Positions 1-10,465 of a DNA stretch of 64,000 bases are shown here, one piece after another (the first letter of the stretch is position 1; the number at the start of each line of letters is the position of its first letter). Both the position numbers and the translations under genes were made by a program. The stretch spans positions 3,731,683 through 3,795,682 of the forward strand of contig JASXTE010000002.1 in NCBI GenBank assembly GCA_030280995.1. Direction: 5' to 3'. Source of the stretch: Hemileia vastatrix. Taxonomy: Eukaryota > Basidiomycota > Pucciniomycetes > Pucciniales > Zaghouaniaceae. Below the pieces are notes generated by a model. The model did not search any database, was not told the DNA's origin, and saw only the letters and a list, made by a program, of their open reading frames with translations.

Positions 1-31
1 CTAGCAAGTCCGCCCCCCATATTGTGTGGTG
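1..31 (-). mobile_element. Right-hand end of a CACTA-like MITE (partial)
   Basis: The first 31 bases are the exact reverse complement of the left terminus of the two complete MITEs at 13005-13265 and 32941-33190. The outer end reads CACCACACAATATGGGGGG. The rest of the element lies outside the window, so its target duplication cannot be checked; the three bases following it are ATA. Confidence 0.85.
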
Positions 32-600
32 ATAAGTAGGTGGTGGTGGGGGGGGGGGTGTGGAGTGGTATGAGGTGTGATTTGAGGGGGGCTTGAGGGG
101 GCCAAGGAGGGAGTAAAGGGGGGGTAAAGAAGGGGTAAAGGGGGGTAAAGGGGGGTTAAGGGAGGGTAAAGAAGGGGTAAAGGGGGGGAGTTTGAGGCAG
201 GCAAGGAGGGGGTAAAGGGGGGTTGAAGTGGCCAAGGAGAGATTAAAGGGGGGAGTTGAGGTGGCCAAGAAGGGGAGAAATGGTGGTATGGTGGAAGACA
301 AGGAGGGGGGAAAGTAGGGGAAAGTAGGGGAAAGTAGGGGAAAGCATGGGAAAGGGGGGGAAAAGGGGGGGAATTGAGGTGGCCAAGAAGGGGAGAAAGG
401 AGGGGGGAAAGGGGGATGATGGAGGGTGAAAGAAAAGAAAAAAAAAGATAGAACAAAAAAAACAAAATTATTCTAACCTTGAAAACCAAAAAAAAGCACT
501 TACAGGACAAAAAAAAAAGAAAAAAAAAAGCACAAAAAAAAAGGAAAAAAATAAATTATTAGCAAGTAAAAAAAAATAATAAGAAAAAGAAAAAGAATGA
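32..600. repeat. G-rich low-complexity tract followed by A-rich tract
   Basis: Positions about 40-420 consist of irregular repeats of GGGGTAAAG and GGGGAAAG type on the plus strand, with many runs of four or more G, so G-quadruplex formation is plausible. Positions 430-600 are A-rich. The long reading frame on the minus strand here is Pro/Ser/Leu low-complexity translation and I do not regard it as a gene. Confidence 0.7.
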
Positions 601-1430
601 CTTACCTGGAGAGATGAGATGAGAAATAGAGGAATTGAAAATATTTGACAGATGTTTGAGGAGAGGTTGAAAAGGATATGAGTGATGAATGAAAAAAAAA
701 CACTGACAAAATATGTGATTTCAGAAAATATGCAATTTCATGTTGAGCTGGTGAAAGAAAACCAATGAGCCATCCAAAAAAAAGAGAGGCACTTCCCACC
801 CTCTTAGCACTGAGGCGGGGGGGGGGGTCTGCCCAGCGTTGGGAGGCCCACCAAGAGGTGGCTGGAACACCCTGATGCCAGAAAACCACCAAAAACCTCC
901 AATAAAGCCCAAAATACTTTGAAAAATCCACTGCTACTACTAAAAACCTTAAAACACATAATTAAGCTATGAAATCATTGATACATAAAATATAGAGCCA
1001 AATTAACTCTACTTAATGGTACTAAGCACTTATCCCTAAGACTTAAGGTTAGCTCGTAAAACAAAAAAAAAACAAAATTAAACAGCTATCTTTTAGAAAT
1101 GAAAAATGAGTAAAGGACCCCTTAAAACTTGGAATATGAAAAATATCATCAGGACATCAAATATAGAGAAAAGCCAGGGCTATCCAATGGCAGTACCCAC
1201 ATACATTTAGTCCCAATATTCACTGAATAAAACCAGAAAAACACTCAATTATTTAACCAATGCCATTTAAGACATACCAAAACAACACCGTACAGAGCAA
1301 AAAAGGTGTCTGCCAATGCTGGAAAACCACACCATAAATTCAAAAAAAAATGAATTTTATCAAACAAATATACCAAACCAAGTGAAAAAAGTACACAAAG
1401 TGGAAACATGGGGAGCACCAAAATAAAATT
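601..1430. other. Unassigned region
   Basis: I see no recognisable gene. A G-run at about 818-829 is followed by a GC-richer stretch to about 905 that contrasts with the AT-rich surroundings and may be a fragment of an unidentified element. The rest is A-rich sequence 3' of the Harbinger-like transposase. Confidence 0.3.
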
Positions 1431-2767
1431 TTAAAAGTGTTGTGAAGTGAAATGTTGGAGAGTGATTGGCATTATAATGGATTGTATGCCGGTTGATTGA
1501 ATGTTTTGTGATTCAAGGGAGGGGAGAGCTGGTGCTGGTTCTGGATCCTCTTCTTCATAAAGATCATTCCACTCATCCTTTAAATCAACTAGGATATTGT
1601 GGAGTATAATGCAAGTCATGATCCAATGATTCGCAGTTTTGATCTCCATTTTTTTTTGAAATTGGATTTGAAGCTCCTGAAGACTAGAAAATCATCCCTT
1701 TAAAATACCTATAGCATGTTCAATCTGCACTCTTGATTGGGCAAGGTGATAATTAAATTTAGTTTTGGGGTCATTTTCTAAGGTTGCACCATGGAAAGCA
1801 GGTATAATGTACTTCCCACTTACACATGCTGAGTCTGAAAGGAGGTACTGAGATTCATCAAAGTATGAGTCTGGGGTTTGAGATATCCTGATTCTTTGGA
1901 AGATGGAAGAGTCAAGACATGATCCAGGGCAGCCACTGTGAAAGAAATAAATTTTTTATTGAAATCACATATAATTTGAACGGCAATAGAGTATCTAGAA
2001 GGAAGATAAAAAGTTAGTTCATGAATGATGAGAAATTGGAGATGATTTTGAAGAAACCTTTTTTTGCAATCAAAATAATGGTTACCATCATGAGCAGGCT
2101 TTTGACTCAAAGGTATAGTTGTGCCATCAACAAAACCTACATAGCCAGGGAAACCTTTGGCTTGCATTACTTGAGAGGATTCAAGTCGTTGTTCTGGAGT
2201 TGGCCAAGTAAGTGTTTGAGACTTGAGGGAAAGGATAGCAATCATACAGTTCTTGGTGTATAATATCACCATACCATATCCTATGTTAAATAGATTATCC
2301 AAATGTTTTACAGCAGCACCATTTCCATTTGAGCCAAAGCAACATAGTGCAACAGCAAGTTGAATGGCAGGATTACACTGTTTGTTATGGGAATTGTTAT
2401 GAAAGATAGGATGTTCCGAGATGATTTGATAAAGTTTGAAGAAAGAATTGGGTGAAGTTCTAAATAGCTGAGTGAAGTTTAGTTGGGGAATGTTGAGAAT
2501 GGAGCGGAGATCATATCGGGGATCATGATAAAGATTTGGCCCCCTGGAAATGAGGTAACACTTTTTGGAAAGAAAACACAAATAGGCTAAGGCATCTTCC
2601 AAATCAGAGTCAGATTTATAGTAGAGAACTAAAAGTAAAGTGATAGCATTAATAGTGGAGTGAAGTAGCTGTCTAGTAGAGAGGTGCTTCATTCTTGTCA
2701 GTAGTATAGGTGTCAGTAGAAGGTTTAGGTGATGAGTGGGAAGTGGGAGGTGGGAATTCACCACCAA
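1431..2767 (-). pseudogene. Harbinger/HARBI1-like (DDE_Tnp_4) transposase, broken
   Basis: This encodes a cut-and-paste transposase of the PIF/Harbinger type. The amino-terminal part (2767-1820) holds the first catalytic Asp in the motif GFVDGTTIPL. Just downstream the conserved GCPGSCLDSS segment, with the second Asp, is in another frame, implying a one-base indel near 1937-1945. Further on, RVQIEHAIGILKG carries the catalytic Glu and is followed by an in-frame TGA near 1690 where the family normally has Arg, so CGA to TGA is likely. The carboxy end (1649-1431) holds the helical segment ANHWIMTCIILHNIL typical of this family. All three catalytic acids are therefore visible, but one frameshift and one nonsense codon make it a pseudogene. 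An intron instead of the frameshift is less likely because the sequence just before the break is itself conserved family sequence. The true start is uncertain; a Met at about 2694 is an alternative. Confidence 0.85.
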
Positions 2768-2981
2768 ATGTGCAGTTGGGGTGTGTAGATAGAAAAAAAA
2801 ACTTAATTATTCGCCACCAAAATTAAGTAGCATAGAGTGAGGAGAGACTTAAGGATGGCATCAGAAATTATATGTCATGTGACTTTCTTAAAAATCCATC
2901 ATGAATGTGATGAGTTTGGGATCATGAATTAGGAAAGGAAATTGGGGTATAAGAGGCAGGATAATGCATTATCATGGATTC

Positions 2982-3013
2982 CTTATCCACTAGCCCTGGG
3001 GCTAGTGGATAAG
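2982..3013. repeat. Perfect 15-bp snap-back palindrome with a 2-base loop
   Basis: CTTATCCACTAGCCC is followed by TG and then by its exact reverse complement. It sits between the transposase and the TTA microsatellite. It could be a joined pair of transposon termini or a terminator-like hairpin; the sequence alone does not decide. Confidence 0.8.
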
Positions 3014-3066
3014 ATTCTTCCGCAATTAATAATGTCTGATCCCAAGAAAAAAAATTTCTTATCCCT

Positions 3067-3298
<232 letters not shown>

Positions 3299-4015
3299 GT
3301 TGTTGTTGTTCTTGTTATTTTTGTAAATATAGTTTACCCTAAAAATCATAACTTACTTCCATCTAAAATAAATAAATAACTAAACACTTTGTTTTATGAA
3401 AATTAAAATTATTAGATTTTTTAATTATATATATATATATATTTATATTGATGGTTGATGGTTGATGTAGTTTATTTTATTTAGTTTTTCATAGTTTAAG
3501 TTTTATTTTTTTAAGTTACTTGATAAGCAGGGTTTTATTTTACTTTTTTTCCTTGAACATTTTGTTATTTTGAAGACTATTTTTTTATATTTTTAGTTTT
3601 TATTTGAGACTTTAAATTGTCCTTCAGTAATATCATGTTATAGTATGACACAAACCTTTCCTTTGGTTTTTTGGTTTTTTGTTTTTTCTTGTGTAAGAGT
3701 ATGAAAAGTATGTATGTTTGTATGCATGCATTTCATGTAAGACTTTTAGTATACAAGATGAAGCATATTCTTAAGATTACAGGATGATGAGCTAGAAAGT
3801 CTTTAAACATTCTAGAAATATATTTCAATGTGGATCCCCATTCATTTACTAAAATATATCACCACACACGCGCTCGCACACGTGCTTAAAAACTTGGACA
3901 TGTGTATTATTGTCTATTGTAAAGTTGTAGGAACCAAAATTCCAATATGTTCTAATAAATTAGAATCTTTCATAAAAATCTTTATAAAAAAACAGTTCAT
4001 CAATCACTTTAAGAT
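3299..4015. other. AT-rich intergenic region 3' of emc4
   Basis: There is no supported gene. It contains a short TA run at about 3426-3441 and T-rich stretches. It is the downstream flank of emc4, which is transcribed leftward. Confidence 0.5.
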
Positions 4016-4714
4016 CTAATGAAAAAAATGATAATAATGACTAACAGGTTTATTTTCGTACATTATCCAATCGGATAAATGTGTAGGTAACAAACCCATT
4101 CCATTTACTTTCCAAAGTCCTAACCCAAATAATAGCATTTGACAAGCTACAAATGTCATTTTTTGAAGTCTTAAATCGTTTGTTTTTTGAGTTTCTTCTA
4201 CATTTAAACCGTTATTTGATGGACTAGAGGGATTGATAGAAGACTGAAAAGGTAGAAAGACTTTATTGACCGATAAAGCTCCAGAAATGGCTCCCTTGAT
4301 TAGCATATAAACCATCATCACACTAATAAAAATAAAAAAAAAAAAATATAAAAAAAATATAAAAAATATAAAAAATAAAAATAAAAATAAAAAAATAAAA
4401 AAATAAAAAAAAATAAAAAAAAGAGAGAGAGAGAGATAAGTCAACAAAAAAATTTCATGACACAAAATGACGAAAAAAAAATGTATAAAAGCAGAATATA
4501 TATATTTTTTTCTATACCTAAATATTTGAACGCCAGAACCAGACATCCACATCATGAAAGCTTGCATGGGAACTTGTTTTGCAGGTGCCAATGCGAAATC
4601 CCAAGCTCTTTGTTGTCTCAAACGATCAAGAGATTGAGATTGAGATTTTTTATGATCAATCACAAGATTTGGACTTTTACCATCGGGAGGACGTTTTAAA
4701 TTTCCAATTGCTCG
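4016..4714 (-). CDS. emc4: ER membrane protein complex subunit 4 (EMC4, DUF1077), amino terminus unresolved
   Basis: EMC4 is a subunit of the conserved ER membrane insertase complex that inserts tail-anchored and multi-pass proteins. Recognition rests on the motif run AWDFALAPAKQVPMQAF, then MMWMSGSGVQIF, then after an intron SVMMVYMLIKGA, and the diagnostic carboxy-terminal MGLLPTHLSDW, in the same order as in known EMC4 proteins. Two hydrophobic segments fit the membrane helices. An intron at 4323-4517 (donor GTATAG, acceptor TTATTAG) restores the QIF-SVMM junction. It is filled with A/T-rich low complexity, which translates as a run of Phe/Ile/Leu if read through. The exon holding the amino-terminal half probably begins at 4714, just after another acceptor (TGATAATAG), because the frame is closed upstream of that point. 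I could not place the first exon; an ATG near 4815 does not join in frame. No disabling lesion is seen, so this is likely a working host gene among transposons. Confidence 0.88.
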   Translation of the reverse strand, partial: RAIGNLKRPPDGKSPNLVIDHKKSQSQSLDRLRQQRAWDFALAPAKQVPMQAFMMWMSGSGVQIFRYRKKYIYSAFIHFFFVILCHEIFLLTYLSLSLFFIFFYFFIFLFLFLFFIFFIFFLYFFFFIFISVMMVYMLIKGAISGALSVNKVFLPFQSSINPSSPSNNGLNVEETQKTNDLRLQKMTFVACQMLLFGLGLWKVNGMGLLPTHLSDWIMYENKPVSHYYHFFH

Positions 4715-5454
4715 CTATTATCAACACAAGATTAACAATGGAGAAGGGAAGAGTCATTCAAAAGAGAAAGGGAGGGAGAACCTTGGAAGATTGTATTTTT
4801 TGTTTCGAGGGAGCATAAAGTGGTGGATTAGGGATAGAAAGTGTTGGTGGTGGTCTATGGAGAAATGAGTCAACCTGTTGACCCGAATTCATGAGCGCAA
4901 CCCAAAAACGACTCACCTGTGGGCAAAATCTAAAGCAATCATGACGCGCATTCAAAGTGAAATGCGACCGTGACTTTTTGGCAGGGAAAGCGAGCATTAT
5001 GCATAGTTGCATACACCAATCACCCCGTGAGCACATTTCTTGCCACAACAAACAACCCCTAAAATTCACTTCATGCCTCGAAAACTCCTATCTACCTGAG
5101 TCATTAACTTACCACCTCTTTCAATAAAACTGAAGGAGAGGCATGTATTATATAATCCTCAGATGCAAAATCATATGATAAAACTCCATGCTCTTGCTCT
5201 ACACTCATTAGAGTAAGGGCTTCTGGCTGGGAGGAGAACCAGTTCATCCATATATAATGGGGTAATTATTTTCTTAAAGTCTAGATGGGAGCATATTTTT
5301 CTTACACTTGTCCACAACCTCTTGGCTGAATTTTAGTAAATCCATAGGTTTTCCTTAGTAATGGGTAAACCATCATTTAGACGCACTATTTTTTCATTCT
5401 TTATCCAGGATAGGTCATCTCCTCTTATTTTAAAGTGGAGCAACCTCCATATTA
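4715..5454. other. Upstream region of emc4
   Basis: This probably contains the first exon(s) and promoter of emc4. On the minus strand a short open stretch at about 5254-5120 ends in a good donor (GTAAGT near 5118), but I find no partner exon and do not call a gene. Confidence 0.35.
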
Positions 5455-5653
5455 GGGGGTATCAAAGTTAAAAATATTTCATTTTCATAATTCCTTTTTT
5501 CCCCACCAAATCAACCATGATTATTTTTAAAATATGGCATACTGTGCCCCAAAAACACCTCTTTACAGCAAATTAATGTCAAGTTTGTGGCTTCTGTTTT
5601 GAGTTGTAAAATACCTTTTAAATATTTACAAATTTCTAACTTTGATACCCCCC
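5455..5653. mobile_element. 199-bp MITE with GGGGGTATCAAAGTTA terminal inverted repeats
   Basis: The left end reads GGGGGTATCAAAGTTAAAAA and the right end, reverse-complemented, reads GGGGGGTATCAAAGTTAGAA. Both sides are flanked by ATTA (5451-5454 and 5654-5657), consistent with a target duplication of ATTA or of the Harbinger-type TTA. The termini resemble the end at 3067-3097. It has no coding capacity. Confidence 0.75.
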
Positions 5654-5779
5654 ATTAGGTCACAGTTTTTGGGTTTAGAGTTAATATTTCTTATCAATTT
5701 TTAAAGGACTAAGGGAGATATTTGCCTACCACACAAACTTGTAGCCTTAGATATTGGCCTTGAAGCAGGACATTGGGGT

Positions 5780-6594
5780 TGTCAAGGTTCACTTTTGGTC
5801 TAGAAGCTTGGGTACGGTGTTATATGAAGATTTTAAGGATTTATTTGACTCTCAATAATTAGGTACGTATTTCTCAATCAAAGATGATTCTTTTACTCAA
5901 TAATAAGAGGTAGATTTAAATATTTATACAAGTTATAGATTAGAATTACGTCTTTGTAAATACTAAAGATATAAAATATAAGAAATAAGTTTTTAACTTT
6001 TGTAGTTGTAGTAATAAGTGAGTTGGTAAAAAAGAATGATTAAAAGACAACAAAAAGAGAGGCCTTTTATAGGCAAAAGAGAGACAAATCACAGCAATCA
6101 AATTCTAAAAACAGTAGTAAGAGAGAGAGAAAAGAACATTCCAGAAAGAGTATTTCAAATAATAAAGTTATTCTAAAAAGAAGGTGTCAAAAAGATGTAT
6201 TTACAGAGTATGTCAGAAATACATCAATATATTTAATATTTACTGTAGAAGTCAATCCTAAATAAGAAATTTGAATTTTTTGTATATATTTAATATTATT
6301 TGAATATTTAAATCTTATTTTATCTTAATATCTATTTTTTAATATAAAATTTTATTTTTTTCCAACCTGTCAATGAGCACGGTGTTAGAGAAAAATATAA
6401 GGGACAAAATTATATTTTTAATTTTAATTATTTATTTAATTTTTTAATTTTAACATTCTTTAATTAGTTAATTTATTATAACTAATTTTAATGTAACTAA
6501 ATTATAATTAAATAATAATTAAAATGATAAGGTGCGGCTTCATCCAGTAAATAATTAATTATTTCACTGGGTAAGTCTAGTAGCCTGGCTGACA
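5780..6594 (-). repeat. 3' LTR of chromovirus I
   Basis: 815 bp, matching 14068-14882 with only a few differences noticed by eye. On the minus strand it begins TGTCAGCC and is preceded by a purine-rich polypurine tract (TAGAGTGAGGGAG) at about 6595-6607. Confidence 0.93.
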
Positions 6595-6629
6595 CTCCCT
6601 CACTCTAAAAAAAAACAATAAAAAAAATG

Positions 6630-9600
6630 CTATGATTTTTTCTTTTTATACTTTTTTAGTAGAGTAGGAAGATTAGATATCTCCTTCCCAGGTATCCAAG
6701 AATCATATTCAGATGATTTATTCTTGAATCTCAATAAGTATTCTGTACCTTTTTCAGCAGTGACTATTCTGTCATTTAAAATTTTTTCAATTTCTGCTGT
6801 CTCAGTGATTTCATTTGGGGTTTTCTTTGGTCTACCCCTCCTTTTTGGAAATAAATCACTATTGGATGTGTAAGGTTTCAAAAGAGATATTGGAAAAACA
6901 GGATGTTTTCTGTCATATGGGGAATACAGAATAACTTCAACTGCATTATCTCCAATCATTCTTCTGACAACAAATGGACCAACAAATGGATCTTTTAATT
7001 TGTTATTACCTTGTAAGTTGAAGTGGACTGTAGAAATCAACACTTCATCACCCTTTTTAAAAGTGTATTCTTTATGGGATTTGTCCCATCTTTTCTTCTC
7101 ATATTCAAATGATTTTTCAATACATTTTTGAGCATGATTTCTACATAGTTGTTGCATTTGAAGAAAAGATTTTACACTAGGATGTATATCCAATTTAGGT
7201 ATTTTGTTATTGAGAATTTGGGCAGGAGTATTAGGAACATATCCAAGCCAGAGCTTAAAAGGCTTTCTTTGAGTAACAGAATGAACAGTGCTATTATAAG
7301 CAAATTCTAACCCAGGAAGTAAGGTAACCAAATCGTGAGTGAATCTGTCATTATCTTTATACTCAAGGCCAAAGGCACAATATCTTCTTATCATGTCCTC
7401 TAAAGTCTGAATCATTCTTTCAGCTAAACCATCAGTCTGAGGGTGATGGGCAGTAGAAAGTTTCAGATCACAACCACAAACATCCATCAGAGACATCCAA
7501 AATTCAGAAGTAAATTTAGGGTCTCTGTCAGAGATTATGGCTTTAGGAAAACCAGCAGTATTAAACATATGAGACCACCATAAGAAAGCTAATTCTTTAG
7601 TGGAAACATCCTTGTGGGTAGGGATAAATTTACACATTTTTGTGAATCTGTCCACAATAACCCAACAAGAGTTATAACTGACTTTACCAGCAATAGGTAA
7701 TCCTGTTACAAAATCCATGTTTATTATTTGCCATGGAGCATCAGGAGGTTCAATATGTTTCATTAATCCTGCTCTTTTACCAGTTAATCTTTTTGATTTT
7801 TGGCAAGAATCACAAGATTCAACATATAATTTTGTGTCCTCAGACATATTAGCCCACCAAGCAGTGTTCTTAATTCTGATCATTGTTTTGTCAAGATCAA
7901 AATGTCCAGCTAATATGTCATCATGACAAATTTTCAAGATGATTTCTTTCATAGAAGGAGGAATAACAATAACATTACTCAACTTTCTTCTATAATATAG
8001 ATATCCTTCATCAATTGAAAATTTACCTTTTTCCAAAGCTTTTTGGTACTTTGGTGGAAGGGTTTTAATTAATGCTTGTATTGAAGCATTCTTTGGATCA
8101 TTTAATATGGTGCATAACTTTTTCAAGTCAGTGTCCTTATCATATGATTCCAGAATAAGCTGTAATAGCTCTTCCTCCATATCAACCACATATATCCCAT
8201 AGATATGGATAATTTCATCCTCAGGATCATAAGCAGGATTAGAGTCATCATTTGGTAAAGTTAACCTTGATAACATATCCACATTTGAGTGACCAATACC
8301 AGCTCTGTGAATAATTGTCATTCTCCCTCTGTACTCTTGAACAGCCAGCTGCCATCTAAACATATGTCTATTAGGTGTTTTCAAGTTTAAAAGGGATTTA
8401 ACTGCACTGCAGTCAGTGACAAGTTCAAATTTCTGGTCATCTAGGTAATAATGAAGCTTTTCTAGAGCCCATACTACAGCTAAACACTCTAATTGAGTAG
8501 CACCATATTTCAATTCACTATTTCTCAAGGTTCTTGAAATATAACAAATTACTACTTCTGAAACTTTATCATTTATCACTTGTTTTTGATGGAGGGCAGC
8601 ACCAAGACCAATGAAACTGGCATCAGTGTACAAAACAAATGGTTGATCAAAGTCAGGTAAAGCAAGAATTGGTGCTGACATCAAACAGTGTTTCATAGTG
8701 TCAAAGGCTCTTTGTCTTTCACTATTCCAGACAAAAGCAACATCCTTTCTAGTTAATTGGGTAAGGGGTAAAGCTATGACTTGGTAATTTTTAATATACT
8801 GTCTATAGTATCCACACATTCCCAAAAAACTTTGGAGCTCTCTTACTGTTGTAGGAGCTTTCATCTGTTGTATGGCTGCCACTTTGTTCTGGTCAACACA
8901 TATCTGTAAGCCTGAAACAACATGACCAAGAACTTTTAAAGAATGGAAACCAAATTTACATTTCTTCAAAGCAAGTGTCATATTTATTTCATCCATTTTC
9001 TGGAATACTTTACACAGGTGTTTAAGATGGTCGTCAAATGTTTTTGAGAATATAATGATATCATCAATATAAACCATCAGCCATCCTTAAATTATCTCTT
9101 GATGGAATGTGTTATCCATTACTTTTTGAAAACTGAAGGGGCATTTTTAGGGCCAAATGGCATCCTAATATACTTATAAATACCCATATGAGTAGCAATC
9201 ATCAGGAAGTTCTGAGAATTTTTCTCAACAGGTACCTGGTGATATCCCTTATTACCATCCAAACAGCTGATATATTTAGCACCCTGTAAAGTAGCATGTA
9301 TAGAGCTGATTCTAGGTAAAGGATAGATATCATCAACAGTATAAGTGTTTAGTGCTCTATAATCACCACATAACCTGGCTTTATCTTTCTCATAAGAAAT
9401 TAGGACAGGTGAGATAACACAATATTTAGGTGTTTCAACTACCTTTTCAATAATATTCATTTTTAAAAGGGTAGAGATATTATCTTCAATATCTTTTCTC
9501 TTTGTGGGAGAATCAGGATAAGGCTTCTTCCTTAAACTAGGAGGTATATCAGTTAATGGGCAAGACAATGAAAGTTTCATTTCCTCTTTAACTAATCCCA

Positions 9601-10465
9601 GTTCATGTGACCCATGAGCAAAGGCCATAAGAAAAGACTTTATCAAATTAATGATGGAATCTTTATCCTCACCAGAAAGTTGTTCTCCAAAAGAAGCATT
9701 GTCAATTTCAGACATAAGGGCATGCATTTCCTTTGTAGATCTTCCTTTATATTGAACCACAGAATTACATGTGTTCAATTCTGGTTTTAATAATTCTTTA
9801 GGGGAGGAAATTTTAAATTTTCTCTTCCCATTCATCCCCATTGTGAAACATTGGTTTGAAGGATCCAATTTTATGCCATACTTGGTTAAAATATCATTCC
9901 CTACAATAAACCAATTGCTCAAGTTATCATTTTTCATGACAACAAAATCACAAATAGCTCTTACAAAACCATGGTTATATTTAAAAAACACTGTGGCTTT
10001 GTTTTTACCAATGGGGGACAAAACAGAGCCATACCCTCTCCAATTTTCAGAAATGATAGGCAACAGTTTAGATTTATAGTCTTGATCTACTGAAGCAAGT
10101 GCTCTTTCAGATACTACACTTCCTCCAGCTCCAGAATCCAGAACAACTTCAATGCTGGTTCCATTGATCAAGACTGGTGCCTTAAGAGGGGCAATAACAA
10201 TTGAGTTATCCTCAATGTTCTTTAAGATCTCAGCATCCTCAACTGTAGATAAATCATTATTATCAATGTCAACAGTATTTAAATAATGAATATCTTCTTC
10301 CAGCATCAAGATTTCTTGTTGAGATTCATATGAAATATTGCTGGCACAATCACTTGATGTATCATCCAGTGCCACTGTGTCATCAGCATGCTCCTCTGTT
10401 TGTTCTACAAGATTTATCTTCTTGTCACAAACATGGCCTTTCTGCCAAGGCTTGTTGCACTTGAA
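6630..10465 (-). pseudogene. Chromovirus I pol: protease, RT, RNase H, integrase, chromodomain
   Basis: Reading leftward: an aspartic protease with VVLDSGAGGS; RT with CLDGNKGYHQ and the catalytic VYIDDIIIF; RNase H with LYTDASFIGLG; integrase with an HHCC zinc domain (ending CDSCQKSKR) and a DDE core ([28 protein letters not shown]); then a chromodomain at the extreme carboxy end (EIEKIL ... EYLLRFKNKSSEYDSW). The chromodomain in this family is thought to steer integration to marked chromatin. The frame is the continuation of gag. Three lesions are seen: the TGA that ends the gag part, a one-base indel near 9118 just after the RT segment MPFGPKNAPSVF, and a TAA near 9084 where the family has Glu. 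The protein could not be made from this copy. Confidence 0.93.

Noticed and set aside
1..510. Long minus-strand reading frame rich in Pro, Ser and Leu
   Set aside because: It is the translation of a G-rich low-complexity tract; no domain or codon structure, and it begins inside a MITE end.
1820..1960. Intron within the Harbinger-like transposase in place of a frameshift
   Set aside because: The bases before the break encode conserved transposase residues right up to the frame change, and no suitable donor exists there.
5110..5260. Possible exon on the minus strand ending in GTAAGT upstream of emc4
   Set aside because: No partner exon or homologue recognised; the open stretch is only about 45 codons.
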